From: Halorussus halophilus
Lineage (GTDB): Archaea > Halobacteriota > Halobacteria > Halobacteriales > Haladaptataceae
NCBI RefSeq assembly: GCF_008831545.1
Contig: NZ_CP044523.1
Location: 434,001 to 498,000 of the forward strand
DNA length: 64,000 nucleotides
Reading direction: 5' to 3'
Part shown: in pieces, positions 53,537 through 62,914 of the stretch
Position numbering within the stretch: the first letter of the stretch is position 1
Layout: each line of letters begins with the position of its first letter
The notes under the pieces: model-generated
Told to the model about the DNA's origin: nothing
Seen by the model: only the letters and a program-made list of their open reading frames with translations
Database searches by the model: none
Program-made: the position numbers and the translations under genes

Positions 53537-54829
53537 ATGCGAGTAGACCTCGGCAACGCACTGAGCGAAGTCGCCGACCCCGGCGTCTCGCGGGCCGAAC
53601 TCGACCAACTCGACCAACGGGTCGGGGACGCCCACGAACGAATCCAGCAGGGTCGCGAGGACGACGAACACGGCTACGCCGCGCTGAATCTCCCCGAGAC
53701 TGCGGACCCCGACGCCATCCGTGCCGCAGTCGAACCGTTCGCGGACGCCCAGAACGTCCTCACCGTCGGCATCGGTGGCTCCGCCCTCGGCGCGGCGACT
53801 ATCGCCCACGCGCTCCCCTCCGAGACAGACGCTTACTTTCTCGACAACGTGGACCCCGAACACGTCACCCAACTACTCTCCTCCATCGACCTCGGTTCGA
53901 CTGCGGTCAACGTCGTCTCGCGCTCGGGGACCACCGCGGAGACGTTGGCAAACTTCCTCGTCGTCCGGGACGCGATGGACACCGCAGGAGTCGATTGGAC
54001 CGACCAGACGTTCGTCACGACCGGTCAAGAAGGCAATCTCCGAAATCTCGCCGACAAGCACGACCTGCCTGCGCTCGACGTGCCCGACGGCGTTCCCGGC
54101 CGGTTCTCCGCGCTCTCGACGGTCGGTCTCGCCTGCGCCGCGATTCAGGGCCACGACTTAGACGCACTGCTCGCAGGTGCGAGCGACGAAGCAGACCGAC
54201 TCGCTGGCTCGCTGTACGACTCGCCAGCCTACGCCTACGGCGCGGTCAGCTACGCCCTCGAAGAGCGCGGTGCGGCAGTCAACGCGATGATGCCCTACGC
54301 CGAATCGCTGGAAACGTTCGCCGAGTGGTTCGCCCAACTGTGGGCCGAGAGTCTCGGGAAGGCGGGGCGCGGCCAGACGCCCGCCCGTGCGCTCGGTGCG
54401 ACCGACCAGCACTCCCAACTGCAACTGTACCGCGCTGGCCCGCACGACAAGATGGTCACGCTCGTTCGCCCGCAGAACTACGAGGACCGCCAAATCCCCG
54501 AGACCGACTTGGAGGGCCTCTCCTATCTGGGCGGCAGTTCGCTCGGCGAACTCCTGGACGCCGAATTCGAAGCGACGGAAGCTAGTCTCGCGGCGGCCGA
54601 ACAGCCGAACGTCCGAATCGAACTCGACCGCGTGGACGAGCGCAACATCGGCGAACTCCTCTACGGCATGGAGGCCGCCTGCGTCGTCTACGGCGAACTC
54701 GCGTCGATATCGACGTTCACGCAACCCGCAGTCGAGTGGGGCAAGCGCGCGGCCCGCGGCTTGCTCGGCGGTGGCGACTTCGAGGAAGCCGACGCCGTCG
54801 CGGAAAAGACGACGTTGACTATCGAGTAG
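53537..54829 (+). CDS. pgi: Glucose-6-phosphate isomerase
   Basis: A 430-residue protein with two SIS sugar-isomerase domains. Signatures are NVLTVGIGGSALGAATIAHA, NVVSRSGTTAETLANFLVV, SALSTVGLACAAI, ESLGKAGRGQTPARALGATDQHSQLQLY and a C-terminal FTQPAVEWGKRAARGLL. (The last-but-one is the family's substrate loop with Glu and His residues.) The shorter length than bacterial PGI matches haloarchaeal enzymes. It interconverts glucose-6-phosphate and fructose-6-phosphate, the substrate of GlmS elsewhere in the window. The ATG at 53537 is close to the end of the upstream repeat region and has almost no leader space. It stands alone on the plus strand. Confidence 0.94.
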   Translation: MRVDLGNALSEVADPGVSRAELDQLDQRVGDAHERIQQGREDDEHGYAALNLPETADPDAIRAAVEPFADAQNVLTVGIGGSALGAATIAHALPSETDAYFLDNVDPEHVTQLLSSIDLGSTAVNVVSRSGTTAETLANFLVVRDAMDTAGVDWTDQTFVTTGQEGNLRNLADKHDLPALDVPDGVPGRFSALSTVGLACAAIQGHDLDALLAGASDEADRLAGSLYDSPAYAYGAVSYALEERGAAVNAMMPYAESLETFAEWFAQLWAESLGKAGRGQTPARALGATDQHSQLQLYRAGPHDKMVTLVRPQNYEDRQIPETDLEGLSYLGGSSLGELLDAEFEATEASLAAAEQPNVRIELDRVDERNIGELLYGMEAACVVYGELASISTFTQPAVEWGKRAARGLLGGGDFEEADAVAEKTTLTIE

Positions 54830-54892
54830 AGCGAACTCTCTCCGTCGCCGATAAGCACAGAGACTATAGACTGCGCCTCCTTCTTTCGAGAT

Positions 54893-56005
54893 ATGAAAGA
54901 CCGCTCGACCGCCAGCGTCGGCGTCGTGCTGGCCGCAATCGCACTCGCGGGGGCCGCGCTCCCGTGGGGAACCGTCGGTGTCGGCCCCGTCGAGAACGTG
55001 GTCCTCGCCGTCCTCGGAGTGGCTGCCTTCGGTGCGTTCTCGCTCCGGAAAAACGGCTTGCTCGACCGCGAACCCGGCGCGTTACTGGCCGGAACTGCAA
55101 GCTTCGCCGTCGTCGGCTACGTCGTCCTCGTCCTCTCGGGTGTCGTCGCTGTCGGCCCGCCGTCGCCCTCGCCGTGGGGGCTCTCGTTCGCAGTCCTCGG
55201 CGGCGTCGGTGGCGTCATCGCCGCATACGGCGACGGACGCGGCTTCCCGGAGAACTTGAAGGCTGGCGCAGTGGCGACCGGAAAGAGTCTCTTACTCGGC
55301 TTCTCGGGACTGTTCGCCATCGCCGTCTGGGCGAACATCGTAGTCGTCGTCGGTAACATGCTCGTCCCGGGTGGACTCCCACAGATGCTCATGCTCGCGG
55401 TCAGCGCCATCGCGCTCGGACTCGGCACGGGAACGATTGCAGTCGTCTACTTCGTCGCGACGGACAAGTCGCTCTCGTATCTCGACTTCCGCATCCCGAA
55501 CCTGAAGGGTTTCGGCTGGACCGTGGCGGGCATCTTCGCGCTGTTCGCGCTCAACATCGCCGTCTCGTTCGTCCTCTCCCAAATCGGCGTCGGAACGGCG
55601 AGTCACAGCATCGAACAGAGTGCGCGCGATGGCGACCCGACGATTCTGCTCTGGCTGATTCCCGCGGCGTTCCTCATCATCGGCCCCGGAGAGGAACTGC
55701 TCTACCGCAACATCATTCAGAAGTCGCTGTACGACACGTTCTCGAAGTGGGGCGCGGTGGTCGTCGCCAGCGTCGTCTTCGCACTGGCCCACATCCCCGC
55801 CTACGCCGCAGGTGCGTCGTCGGTTTCGGCGCTTCTCAGCACGCTCTCTGTCATCTTCCTACTTTCGATGGTTCTCGGGACCGTCTACTTGAAGACGGAG
55901 AACACCACGGTCTCGGCGCTCATCCACGGCGCGTTCGACGCGATTCTGTTCGCCGCGATGTACGTCCAGATTACGGGGACCACGACCGCCGCGATTCTCC
56001 CATAG
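54893..56005 (+). CDS. CPBP-family intramembrane metalloprotease
   Basis: A 370-residue membrane protein with about ten helices. The C-terminal third has the CPBP/Abi motifs: GEELLYRNIIQKSLYDTFSK (paired Glu and a downstream Arg), VFALAHIPAY (His) and ALIHGAFDAILFA (His). These residues bind the metal and cut inside the membrane, as in Rce1/CAAX-type proteases. The N-terminal part is an extra set of helices and loops, which makes the protein longer than typical bacterial members. Targets are unknown. It is 63 bases from pgi on the same strand. The long poly-Val/Ala helices are normal for haloarchaea. Confidence 0.88.
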   Translation: MKDRSTASVGVVLAAIALAGAALPWGTVGVGPVENVVLAVLGVAAFGAFSLRKNGLLDREPGALLAGTASFAVVGYVVLVLSGVVAVGPPSPSPWGLSFAVLGGVGGVIAAYGDGRGFPENLKAGAVATGKSLLLGFSGLFAIAVWANIVVVVGNMLVPGGLPQMLMLAVSAIALGLGTGTIAVVYFVATDKSLSYLDFRIPNLKGFGWTVAGIFALFALNIAVSFVLSQIGVGTASHSIEQSARDGDPTILLWLIPAAFLIIGPGEELLYRNIIQKSLYDTFSKWGAVVVASVVFALAHIPAYAAGASSVSALLSTLSVIFLLSMVLGTVYLKTENTTVSALIHGAFDAILFAAMYVQITGTTTAAILP

Positions 56006-56187
56006 TCGCAGGTTGAACTCCGGACCGTGCTTCGAGTTCTCAACAACTGCAACTCGGTTTTCCTCCGACAGACTCTCACGCACTCGATACGTCTGACGAT
56101 TCTTTACTCTCGCTCCGTGAGCGTCTGCCGTTCGACGGACGAACGTCTGACAAAGCTTTATCCTCCCGAACCTCAATTGAAAATTTC

Positions 56188-56328
56188 ATGCAGCGTCGAT
56201 ATGCGATCACTTGCGACCGAACTCTCGCCCGCCGCATCGACGCGCTGGCACGCGAGTACGACCTCACGACCCAAGAGGTACTCCAGCAACTCATCACGGT
56301 CGGGCTCGAAGAAATCGAGCGAAACTGA
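56188..56328 (+). CDS. Small ribbon-helix-helix-like protein (46 residues)
   Basis: The frame ATG 56188 to TGA 56326-56328 encodes MQRRYAITCDRTLARRIDAL with EYDLTTQEVLQQLITVGLEE following, and ends ERN. A strand with basic residues, then two helices joined by a short turn, is the CopG/MetJ-type fold. Near-identical short proteins are widespread in Halobacteria. It is probably a DNA-binding regulator. The gene is too short for most gene finders, yet it has normal codon use. It is convergent with nob1. Confidence 0.7.
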   Translation: MQRRYAITCDRTLARRIDALAREYDLTTQEVLQQLITVGLEEIERN

Positions 56329-56384
56329 GTCCGCGCGAGCGCGCTCAGACGCCGACGGGTTCGAAGACGTGTGCGTCCGAAGAC

Positions 56385-56849
56385 TTACGCGTTCGAGGGA
56401 TTCTTTCGGGTGAGTTCGCTGCCGCAGATGGGACAGCGGTCTTTGTTCTCGTCGAACTCCCGGCCACACCCCTGACACTGGAATCGCCAGTTGCGCTGTT
56501 CGCTGATGCCATCTTGGGCGATGACTTCGACACTCACGTCTAAGTGTTCGGAGACGTTCTGCATCGCGTAGTCGTCGGTGACGAGCGTCCCGTCGAGTTC
56601 GAACGCGGCGGCGACGAGTCGGATGTCGGTGTCCGACAGTTCGTCCAAGTCGCCGGTCTCCCCGGCGGCGCGGCGAACCTTCTCGACGGCGTCGTCGCGA
56701 GGGATGTGGATGTGCATCCCAGAGCCTTCCATCGCGTCGAAGCGATAGGCGCTCTCGTCTTCCAACTCCTCGCGGACCAGTGGGATGGTCGCCGTGTCTG
56801 CTTGCGTGTGATACTCGTTGATGAACGCAGAGGAATCTAAGACGTACAT
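56385..56849 (-). CDS. nob1: rRNA maturation endonuclease NOB1-like
   Basis: A 154-residue protein with an N-terminal PIN domain (MYVLDSSAFINEY with Asp5, LDELSDTDIRLVAAAFELDG, LVTDDYAMQNV with acidic residues) and a C-terminal zinc ribbon (CQGCGREFDENKDRCPICGS; four Cys). This order is that of archaeal Nob1, which makes the final 3' cut of 16S rRNA. All acidic catalytic residues and zinc ligands are present. The ATG directly follows the stop of the PRC-barrel gene upstream, so the two form an operon. Confidence 0.93.
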   Translation of the reverse strand: MYVLDSSAFINEYHTQADTATIPLVREELEDESAYRFDAMEGSGMHIHIPRDDAVEKVRRAAGETGDLDELSDTDIRLVAAAFELDGTLVTDDYAMQNVSEHLDVSVEVIAQDGISEQRNWRFQCQGCGREFDENKDRCPICGSELTRKNPSNA

Positions 56850-57095
56850 TTACCGCTGAACGACGATGTAATCTTTAACCGCCTGCACGCGATTGACGGG
56901 GACCTGGAAGCGGCCCTCTTCGTCGGCGCTGAGTTCGACGGATTCGTTCTCCAGTTGTTCGTCCGGTTCGATGATGAGGTCTGCGAGTTCGCCGGTTTTG
57001 AGGTCCATCGTGATGTTGTACAACATCCCGAGTTCTGTTCCGTCAGACCCCATTACCGCCTTCCCCGAGAGGTTTTCGGCGAGGATTTCCGCCAT
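56850..57095 (-). CDS. PRC-barrel domain protein
   Basis: An 81-residue protein made of one PRC-barrel domain: MAEILAENLSGKAVMGSDGT, then LGMLYNITMDLKTGELADLI and a final VPVNRVQAVKDYIVVQR. PRC barrels are found in the RNA maturation factor RimM and in photosystem protein H. Short archaeal versions are usually linked to ribosome or RNA functions, which fits its pairing with nob1. The stop is adjacent to the nob1 ATG with no gap. A role as a ribosome assembly adaptor is inference. Confidence 0.9.
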   Translation of the reverse strand: MAEILAENLSGKAVMGSDGTELGMLYNITMDLKTGELADLIIEPDEQLENESVELSADEEGRFQVPVNRVQAVKDYIVVQR

Positions 57096-57183
57096 ACGAT
57101 TGCGTTACTGATTGCTCCTACATAAAGTGTACGGGGAGGGCGCGTCGTCTCGGTGAACCGTCGGAGTTCTGCTCGCTCTCGTC

Positions 57184-57194
57184 TATATTTATTA
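57184..57194 (+). promoter_or_regulatory. Likely TATA box
   Basis: TATATTTATTA lies 24-34 bases before the ATG at 57218, the right distance for a leaderless haloarchaeal transcript. The surroundings are GC-rich, so the run stands out. It should drive the small membrane protein gene. It lies between this gene and the divergent PRC-barrel gene. Confidence 0.5.
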
Positions 57195-57217
57195 GAACCG
57201 TCTGAGAAATCGAGTGT

Positions 57218-57412
57218 ATGCCGAGTGAACGTATTCTCGACGCGCTCCAACTGTTCACGCGCCTCGTCGGTGTCGTCATCGCTGCGGGGGGAGTACTGCT
57301 GAGTACCTCGGCCCCGATTTTCGGCGTCCCACTCGTCGTGGTCGGTCTGCTGTTCGTCCTTCGTCCCGCGATTGCGAGCGAACTACTCGACATCGTCGCG
57401 TCGGCGGCCTGA
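57218..57412 (+). CDS. Small membrane protein, two helices
   Basis: A 64-residue protein with two hydrophobic segments (about 13-31 and 34-51) linked by a short turn, MPSERILDALQLFTRLVGVV at the start and a small acidic end. A TATA-like box precedes it at the spacing of a leaderless transcript. Similar small membrane proteins are common in Halobacteria, with no known function. Confidence 0.6.
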   Translation: MPSERILDALQLFTRLVGVVIAAGGVLLSTSAPIFGVPLVVVGLLFVLRPAIASELLDIVASAA

Positions 57413-57444
57413 ACATTCGCCATCGAACAGCGGCAGACGAACGT

Positions 57445-57927
57445 TCAGTCTCGATACGCCGCTAATCGCTCGAAGATACGCCGATTCATCGGTATCCCGA
57501 CGGAAAGCCCTATCAGCGACGCCGCGAACAGTCCGAGTGCGACAAGCAAGACGAGTGGCGCTTCGGTTCCTGCACCAGTTATTGCGAGGAAGACCAGCGC
57601 TAACGCGGCTCCAAGCAATGAACACAGTCGCTGGCCCAATGCGTGACAGAACACGAGTGCTTGACCGCCATACTCGGTTCCGAGGTCGTCGATGAATCGG
57701 TTCGTGTCTGCGATAGCGGCGATCACGTGGACCGTTCCGTACGCCGAGAGTAGCGCGACACTGAGCCACCACGAAACGGTTACGACGGTCTCACTGACTG
57801 CTATGGGGGGACCGTTGGAGAACGACGTGGCCGTCGGTATCAGTGTCACCACTGCGCCGACGAAGACCAGCAGTACGACGTTCGACTCCCGAAGCCGCCG
57901 GGCCTGCGAGTAGTAGTCGGGTGCCAT
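57445..57927 (-). CDS. Membrane protein with four helices
   Basis: A 160-residue protein from ATG 57927 (MAPDYYSQARRLRESNVVLL). It has four hydrophobic segments, around residues 18-36, 46-70, 95-115 and 122-143. It contains no charged residues inside the helices and no motif I recognise. It is convergent with the small membrane protein gene and divergent from infB. It is probably a haloarchaeal protein of unknown function. Confidence 0.65.
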   Translation of the reverse strand: MAPDYYSQARRLRESNVVLLVFVGAVVTLIPTATSFSNGPPIAVSETVVTVSWWLSVALLSAYGTVHVIAAIADTNRFIDDLGTEYGGQALVFCHALGQRLCSLLGAALALVFLAITGAGTEAPLVLLVALGLFAASLIGLSVGIPMNRRIFERLAAYRD

Positions 57928-58098
57928 TGGGAGTACGAGGAGTGACGGGTCGGAAAAATCGTCGTGTTTCGAGCGGTGGGGGACTCAACACGGGTCGGGG
58001 TACCGTCGAACTCCACCCTCTTGGCCGCCCGTGACGATGGAGTTATATGGTGCGCGCAGTACCACTACAGTAAGAAACCTTCTGCTTGGGTGGTACGT

Positions 58099-59898
58099 AT
58101 GTCTGACAGAGACGCCGACAACGACCAAGACCTCCGAACCCCGATAGTCGCCGTACTCGGCCACGTCGACCACGGGAAGACCAGTTTGCTAGATAAAATA
58201 CGCGGTTCGACCGTCATCGAGGGCGAGGCGGGCGCGATTACCCAGCACATCGGGGCGACGGCTATCCCGCTGGACGTCGTTTCGAAAGTCGCCGGGAGCC
58301 TCGTGGACCCGACGGACTTCGACCTGCCGGGCCTGTTGTTCATCGACACGCCCGGTCACCACTCGTTCACGACGCTCCGCTCGCGCGGTGGCGCGCTCGC
58401 CGACATCGCCATCCTCGTCGTGGACGTGAACGACGGCTTCCAGCCCCAGACGCTGGAGGCGCTGAACATCCTCAAGAAGTCCCAGACGCCGTTCGTCGTC
58501 GCCGCGAACAAGGTAGACACCACGCCGGGGTGGAAGCCCAACGAAGACGCCCCCATCAAGCAGACGTACGACGCCCAGAGCGACCGCGCGCGCCAGAAGT
58601 TGGACGAGTCGCTGTACGAGATTATCGGCGAACTCAGCGACGAAGGGTTCTCCGCCGACCTCTACTGGCGCGTGCAGGACTTCCGCGGCAACATCGGCGT
58701 CGTCCCCGTCAGCGCGAAAACTGGCGAGGGCGTCCCGGACGTGCTGACCGTCCTCATGGGTCTCGCCCAGCGGTACATGAAGGAGGACATGGAAATCGAC
58801 GTGACGGGACCGGGTGCAGGCACCGTCCTCGAAGTCAAGGAAGAGAAGGGCTTCGGGACGACCCTCGACGTGGTGCTGTACGACGGCACCGTCCGCGAAG
58901 ACGAGACCATCGTCGTCGGTGGGAAGAACGAACCCATCGTCACGGACGTTCGCGCGCTTCTAAAACCGCGGCCGCTCGCCGAGATTCGCACCGAGGACCG
59001 CTTCGAGAAGGTGGACGAAATCTCGGCCGCGGCAGGTGTGAAAATCGCCGCGCCCGAACTGAAGGACGCGATGGCTGGCGCTCCAGTCCGCGTCGTTCGG
59101 GACCGCGACATCGACGACGTAATTACGGAAGTCCAAGCCGAACTCTCCGAAATCGAGGTCGAGAGCCAAGAGCAGGGCGTCGTCGTGAAAGCCGACACGC
59201 TCGGTAGTCTGGAGGCCATCGCCAACGCGCTCGAAGAGGCCGAGATTCCCATCATGCGCGCGGAAGTCGGCGACGTGGCTCCGCGCGACATCAGTGTGGC
59301 CTCCACTGCTGAGGAGGACAAGCACAAGACCATCCTCGCGTTCAACGTGGACGTGTTGACCGACGCCGAGCGAGACGCCGAGGAGAGCGACGTGAAACTC
59401 TTCGAGAGCGACGTCATCTACCGACTTATCGAGGAATACGAGGAGTACGTCGAGGAGCGCGAACGCGCCCAGCAGGAGACGGTCCTCGACAACATCACCC
59501 GCCCGGCGCGGTTCAACATTCTCCCCGACCACACCTTCCGTCAGAACGACCCCGCCGTGGTCGGCGTCGAGATTCTGTCGGGGACGATTCGGAAGAACAG
59601 CCACGTGGTCAAATTCGAAGGCAACTCGCCGACGCGCGTCGGCCAACTCAAAGGTATCCAAGAACAGGGCGAAGACGTAGACGAGGCCCGTAGCGGCAAC
59701 CGCGTCAGCGTCGCCATCGACGGCCCGACGGTCGGCCGTCAAATCGAGGAAGGCGACGAACTCTGGATAGAACTGCCCGAGAAGCACGCCAAGATTCTGG
59801 AGCAGGAACTGACAGAGGACATCCCGATGGACGAAGTCGAGACGTTGCAGATGTATCTCGACAAACAGCGGAAGCGCGACCCCTTCTGGGGGAAGTGA
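58099..59898 (+). CDS. infB: Translation initiation factor IF-2, archaeal (aIF5B)
   Basis: A 599-residue GTPase from ATG 58099 ([20 protein letters not shown]). The G motifs are in place: [15 protein letters not shown] (residues 21-35), [15 protein letters not shown] (about 79-93) and [12 protein letters not shown]. Two beta-barrel domains and the long C-terminal helix follow, and the end [11 protein letters not shown] is typical. aIF5B joins the ribosomal subunits at start codons with the initiator tRNA. The frame is open 45 codons upstream, but that part lacks family sequence. It stands alone, with no partner gene in close operon. Confidence 0.96.
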   Translation: MSDRDADNDQDLRTPIVAVLGHVDHGKTSLLDKIRGSTVIEGEAGAITQHIGATAIPLDVVSKVAGSLVDPTDFDLPGLLFIDTPGHHSFTTLRSRGGALADIAILVVDVNDGFQPQTLEALNILKKSQTPFVVAANKVDTTPGWKPNEDAPIKQTYDAQSDRARQKLDESLYEIIGELSDEGFSADLYWRVQDFRGNIGVVPVSAKTGEGVPDVLTVLMGLAQRYMKEDMEIDVTGPGAGTVLEVKEEKGFGTTLDVVLYDGTVREDETIVVGGKNEPIVTDVRALLKPRPLAEIRTEDRFEKVDEISAAAGVKIAAPELKDAMAGAPVRVVRDRDIDDVITEVQAELSEIEVESQEQGVVVKADTLGSLEAIANALEEAEIPIMRAEVGDVAPRDISVASTAEEDKHKTILAFNVDVLTDAERDAEESDVKLFESDVIYRLIEEYEEYVEERERAQQETVLDNITRPARFNILPDHTFRQNDPAVVGVEILSGTIRKNSHVVKFEGNSPTRVGQLKGIQEQGEDVDEARSGNRVSVAIDGPTVGRQIEEGDELWIELPEKHAKILEQELTEDIPMDEVETLQMYLDKQRKRDPFWGK

Positions 59899-60024
59899 GA
59901 AAAACGCAGTTTTTCGAACGTCGAAAGGCGCACGAACGCTTCTGGTTCACTCGTCTCCCCGAGTACCACCAGACAATATTTTTTAGTGGAACTAACCCGT
60001 AGTAGCCGATAGGAAGGTGGTATC

Positions 60025-60261
60025 ATGCTCGAAGACAATGTACTACAGAGTGGTAACGCCGGCTTCCCGACCTACTACGATATACTGCTGGCGTGCCTGC
60101 CGGTGCCACTCCTCTTCGGAGTACTCGTCGGCGAACTGTCGTCGATATCGCCACAGCTGAGCACGAACGCAGGCGCGCTACTGTCGGCACTGCTCCTTTG
60201 GCATCTACTCTTCAGAAAACCGCCGACCGGTGGGAGAGGTCCTACCGAGCCGTCGGTGTGA
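60025..60261 (+). CDS. Small membrane protein conserved in Halobacteria
   Basis: A 78-residue protein with two hydrophobic segments (about 17-36 and 45-63) and a Pro/Gly-rich end. It starts MLEDNVLQSGNAGFPTYYDI. The last 20 bases overlap the end of a convergent gene. I know similar short proteins in Halobacteria, and their role is unknown. Confidence 0.6.
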   Translation: MLEDNVLQSGNAGFPTYYDILLACLPVPLLFGVLVGELSSISPQLSTNAGALLSALLLWHLLFRKPPTGGRGPTEPSV

Positions 60262-60634
60262 TGTCGTCGCCCATCACCTGCTTGACTTGGAGTGCCGCGC
60301 TGGCGGCGAGTCCGCGGGCCACTTCGTCCTCTTCGTGTGAGAGCAACTCCTCGTCGTCGAAGTCTTCGATGCTCGGCTGGAGTCCGGCACTCACCGGATG
60401 ACCGATGGGCGGTTGGACCGAGATTTGGGCCTGCGGGCCGTTCGAGCCTTCCGAGACCTGTGAGCCGACGACGTACTCGCTGGGGAGAAACTCGCGGGTC
60501 AGAGCGGCGATACTCGCCACGCTGTCGCGCAGTGCCCGTTTCTGCTCGACCGAGAGGTCGGGCACGTCTGCGTTCGAGCGGTGGCCTGCTTGGGTCACGC
60601 CGGGGGTCCCCGCGTAGGGAGTGTTTCCGTTCAT
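60242..60634 (-). CDS. DUF5811-like haloarchaeal protein
   Basis: A 130-residue acidic protein from ATG 60634 (MNGNTPYAGTPGVTQAGHRS). It has a helix-rich core (LSVEQKRALRDSVASIAALT), a beta segment (SEYVVGSQVSEGSNGPQAQI), and an acidic C-terminal helix (EEDEVARGLAASAALQVKQV). The family is restricted to Halobacteria and its role is unknown. An in-frame stretch upstream (60635-60841) encodes a membrane helix and could form an alternative N-terminus. The start here is chosen because the family begins at MNGNTPY. It overlaps the convergent small membrane protein gene by 20 bases. Confidence 0.72.
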   Translation of the reverse strand: MNGNTPYAGTPGVTQAGHRSNADVPDLSVEQKRALRDSVASIAALTREFLPSEYVVGSQVSEGSNGPQAQISVQPPIGHPVSAGLQPSIEDFDDEELLSHEEDEVARGLAASAALQVKQVMGDDITPTAR

Positions 60635-60878
60635 CTGTCTGTCGCTTGATGGTAGGGCTTGGAGGTAATAAAAGCTCCCGTCTCCGGTACTTCGTTCCTC
60701 TTTCGCTATCAGGGTGTACTGGGAAGATGGTAGTCGAGGTTTGAGTTTCGAAACCGGTGCGAAGACGGACGCTAACGCTACAAAGCAGCAGAGTAGCACT
60801 CCACAAATGAGACCGCACAACATCGCATCTGAACTACTCATCGTGCGTTCCGTTCAGGATAACGTGGAACTCGAGAGA

Positions 60879-61032
60879 GGCTAACTACTGCCGAAGCCTA
60901 GAAGACCGCACCGCCACAGCCCCGCCACGGCCCCGCGAGGGCCACACGCCTCCCCAGCGGACGGCGGGCTTCAGTACGGAAGACGCGCGGTCGCGCATCT
61001 TCCGAGCCTGCACTCACTTCGTTCGTGCAAAC
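60879..61032 (-). repeat. Dispersed intergenic repeat, copy 5 (minus orientation)
   Basis: Read on the minus strand it has GCACGAACGAAGTGAGTGCA, GGCTCGGAAGA, and a hairpin at 60977-61004 (7 + 4 base pairs with one mismatch and a GGTC loop). The core GCTGGGGAGGC follows, then a GC-rich run and CGGCAGTAGTTAGCC. Five of the parts are shared with copy 6. It lies directly behind the arginine decarboxylase stop. Confidence 0.8.
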
Positions 61033-61044
61033 GAGTACGAAGAT

Positions 61045-61521
61045 TCAGCAAATCGGCTCGCTGTCGCCGTACACCGCCAGCACGACTGCCGTCGAGTAGG
61101 TTCCCGACTCCGCTTCCGTCGTCACCGTCTTGGTCGCTTCATCGACAAAGTTCCAGTCTCGGAGTTCGCGGCCCGCTTCCAGTCCCGCGTTCACCCGATT
61201 CTCCACGTCCTCGGGGTCGGTCTCGCCAGCGGCCTCGTAGAACAGGCCCGGACCTTCTTCGCTGGTTGTCCACCCCAATCCGGCCGAGACCCGGCCCGGT
61301 CCCGCACGGGTCGCACGAGCTTCCACGACGGTCAGTCGGTCACCAGCAGGCCCGAGGTTCGGCGCGGTGCCGACTGCTTCCACGTCTGCGTCGCCGGGAA
61401 TCACCGAAGAGACTGCTACGAGGTTGTAGTTGTGGACGTTCGCGTCCGCCAGCGCGGCGTCGTAGGCGGCCATCTCGGTGGGGGCGCTCCCAGTTCCCCA
61501 GACCACCCGAATCGTACTCAT
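61045..61521 (-). CDS. pdaD: Pyruvoyl-dependent arginine decarboxylase
   Basis: A 158-residue proenzyme. The sequence NLVAVSSVIPGDADVEAVG contains the self-cleavage site between Ser38 and Ser39; cleavage turns Ser39 into the pyruvoyl group. The later GRVSAGLGWTTSEEGPGLFY and GTYSTAVVLAVYGDSEPIC match the family. The enzyme makes agmatine from arginine, used in archaea for polyamines and for agmatidine in tRNA-Ile2. Length is normal. It is 44 bases from the hmgA stop in the same direction, so it may be in one unit with hmgA, although the order would place hmgA upstream. Confidence 0.93.
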   Translation of the reverse strand: MSTIRVVWGTGSAPTEMAAYDAALADANVHNYNLVAVSSVIPGDADVEAVGTAPNLGPAGDRLTVVEARATRAGPGRVSAGLGWTTSEEGPGLFYEAAGETDPEDVENRVNAGLEAGRELRDWNFVDEATKTVTTEAESGTYSTAVVLAVYGDSEPIC

Positions 61522-61565
61522 GCGCGAGAAAAGTCGGCGGCGAGGCTAAGGGGTTGCGATTCCCC

Positions 61566-62786
61566 CTATCGGCCCAAGTCCTCGTGGGCCGACGAGAGGT
61601 GCCGCGAGGCGAGCGCGGCGAGCAAGGAGAGTTCGCCAGCCAAGGCTCCGACGGAGATAATCTCGGCGAGCGCGTCGGCGTTGCTTCCGGCGGGGTCGCC
61701 ACCGCCGCCGAGTCCCAGCACGTCGAGCGCTTCCGACTGAGTGGGCAACTTCGTCCCGCCGCCGACCGTGCCGACCTCCAGACTGGCCAGACTCACACTG
61801 GCGTACAGACTCTCTTCGCGCGCCTCGACGGTCGTAATCGCGTTGCTCCCCTCTACGACCTGTGCGGCGTCCTGCCCGGTCGCGAGGAACGCCGCCGCGA
61901 CGACGTTCGCGGCGTGGGCGTTGAATCCCAGACTCCCGGCCTTCGCCGAGCCGATCAGGTTCTTGCGAGTGTTGGCTTCCTCGATTGCCTCCGGCGTGGT
62001 GTGCAGGCGCTCTTCGACCGTCTCGCGCGGAATCGTCACGTCCGCCGTGACGCTCCGGCCGCGGCCCTCGACGGCGTTGATTGCGGCCGGTTTCTTGTCC
62101 GTGCAGAGATTGCCCGACAGGGCGACCAGCGAGGCGGGCGTCTCTTCCTCGACCAACTCCGACGCTTCCCGAGTCGCGATGGTCACCATGTTCATCCCCA
62201 TCGCGTCCTTGGGGTCGTAGACGAACCGCAGGAAGACGGAGTCGCCGACGACGTAGGTGTCCACGTCCAGCAGTTCGCCGTGGCTGGTCGTCGATTCGGC
62301 GGCTTCCCGCAGCGCATCGCGGTTGTCCCGCACCCACGAGACGACCTCCTGCGCCTCGGCGATGCCCGACACCCGGAAGACGGGCGCGCGGGTCATTCCG
62401 GTCTTCGTAACGCGGGCGTCAGCGCCGCCGGACGAGGCGATGACCGAACAGCCACGATTCACGCTCGCCAGTAGCGCGCCTTCGGTGGTCGCCAGCGGGA
62501 GATAGAACTGTCCGTCCGCGGCCCCGCCAGCGACCTCGACGGGTCCGGCGATGCCCATCGGAATCTGGGCCGCGCCGACCATGTTCTCGATGGCCGATTC
62601 GGTGGCCTGTTGTGCGTCGAGTGCGTACTCGCCGACCGTTTCGAGGTCGGCGTCGGTATCAGCCGCGATTAGCTGGCGACGGGCCGCGACCGCCGTCTCG
62701 GCGTCGGCGTGGTCCTCCAGTTCGTGCAGTCGAAGCTCTCCCTCGCGCACCTTCTCGACGAGGTTGGAGACACTGGAATCGCTCAT
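61566..62786 (-). CDS. hmgA: Hydroxymethylglutaryl-CoA reductase (NADPH), class I
   Basis: A 406-residue protein from ATG 62786 (MSDSSVSNLVEKVREGELRL). It has the substrate motif ENMVGAAQIPMGIAGPV, the dimer stretch DAMGMNMVTIATREASELV, VGGGTKLPTQSEALDVLGLG and the catalytic His in LAALASRHLSSAHEDLGR near the C-terminus. Class I enzymes use NADPH and make mevalonate, the start of archaeal lipid synthesis. The 48-residue extension in the same frame has no support. The 5' side is separated from the next gene by 348 bases that include a run of hairpins, which could be its leader. Confidence 0.95.
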   Translation of the reverse strand: MSDSSVSNLVEKVREGELRLHELEDHADAETAVAARRQLIAADTDADLETVGEYALDAQQATESAIENMVGAAQIPMGIAGPVEVAGGAADGQFYLPLATTEGALLASVNRGCSVIASSGGADARVTKTGMTRAPVFRVSGIAEAQEVVSWVRDNRDALREAAESTTSHGELLDVDTYVVGDSVFLRFVYDPKDAMGMNMVTIATREASELVEEETPASLVALSGNLCTDKKPAAINAVEGRGRSVTADVTIPRETVEERLHTTPEAIEEANTRKNLIGSAKAGSLGFNAHAANVVAAAFLATGQDAAQVVEGSNAITTVEAREESLYASVSLASLEVGTVGGGTKLPTQSEALDVLGLGGGGDPAGSNADALAEIISVGALAGELSLLAALASRHLSSAHEDLGR

Positions 62787-62914
62787 ATCTGGAAGATTGA
62801 GTAGGCGGCCCCTAACAGTTCTCATTCGAACTTCGGGACCACTTTCACTTTCACTCCGCCCATGGCTGACGTTTATCTCCCATCCGCGTGTACGGTAAAT
62901 TGTCTTCGAGAACG

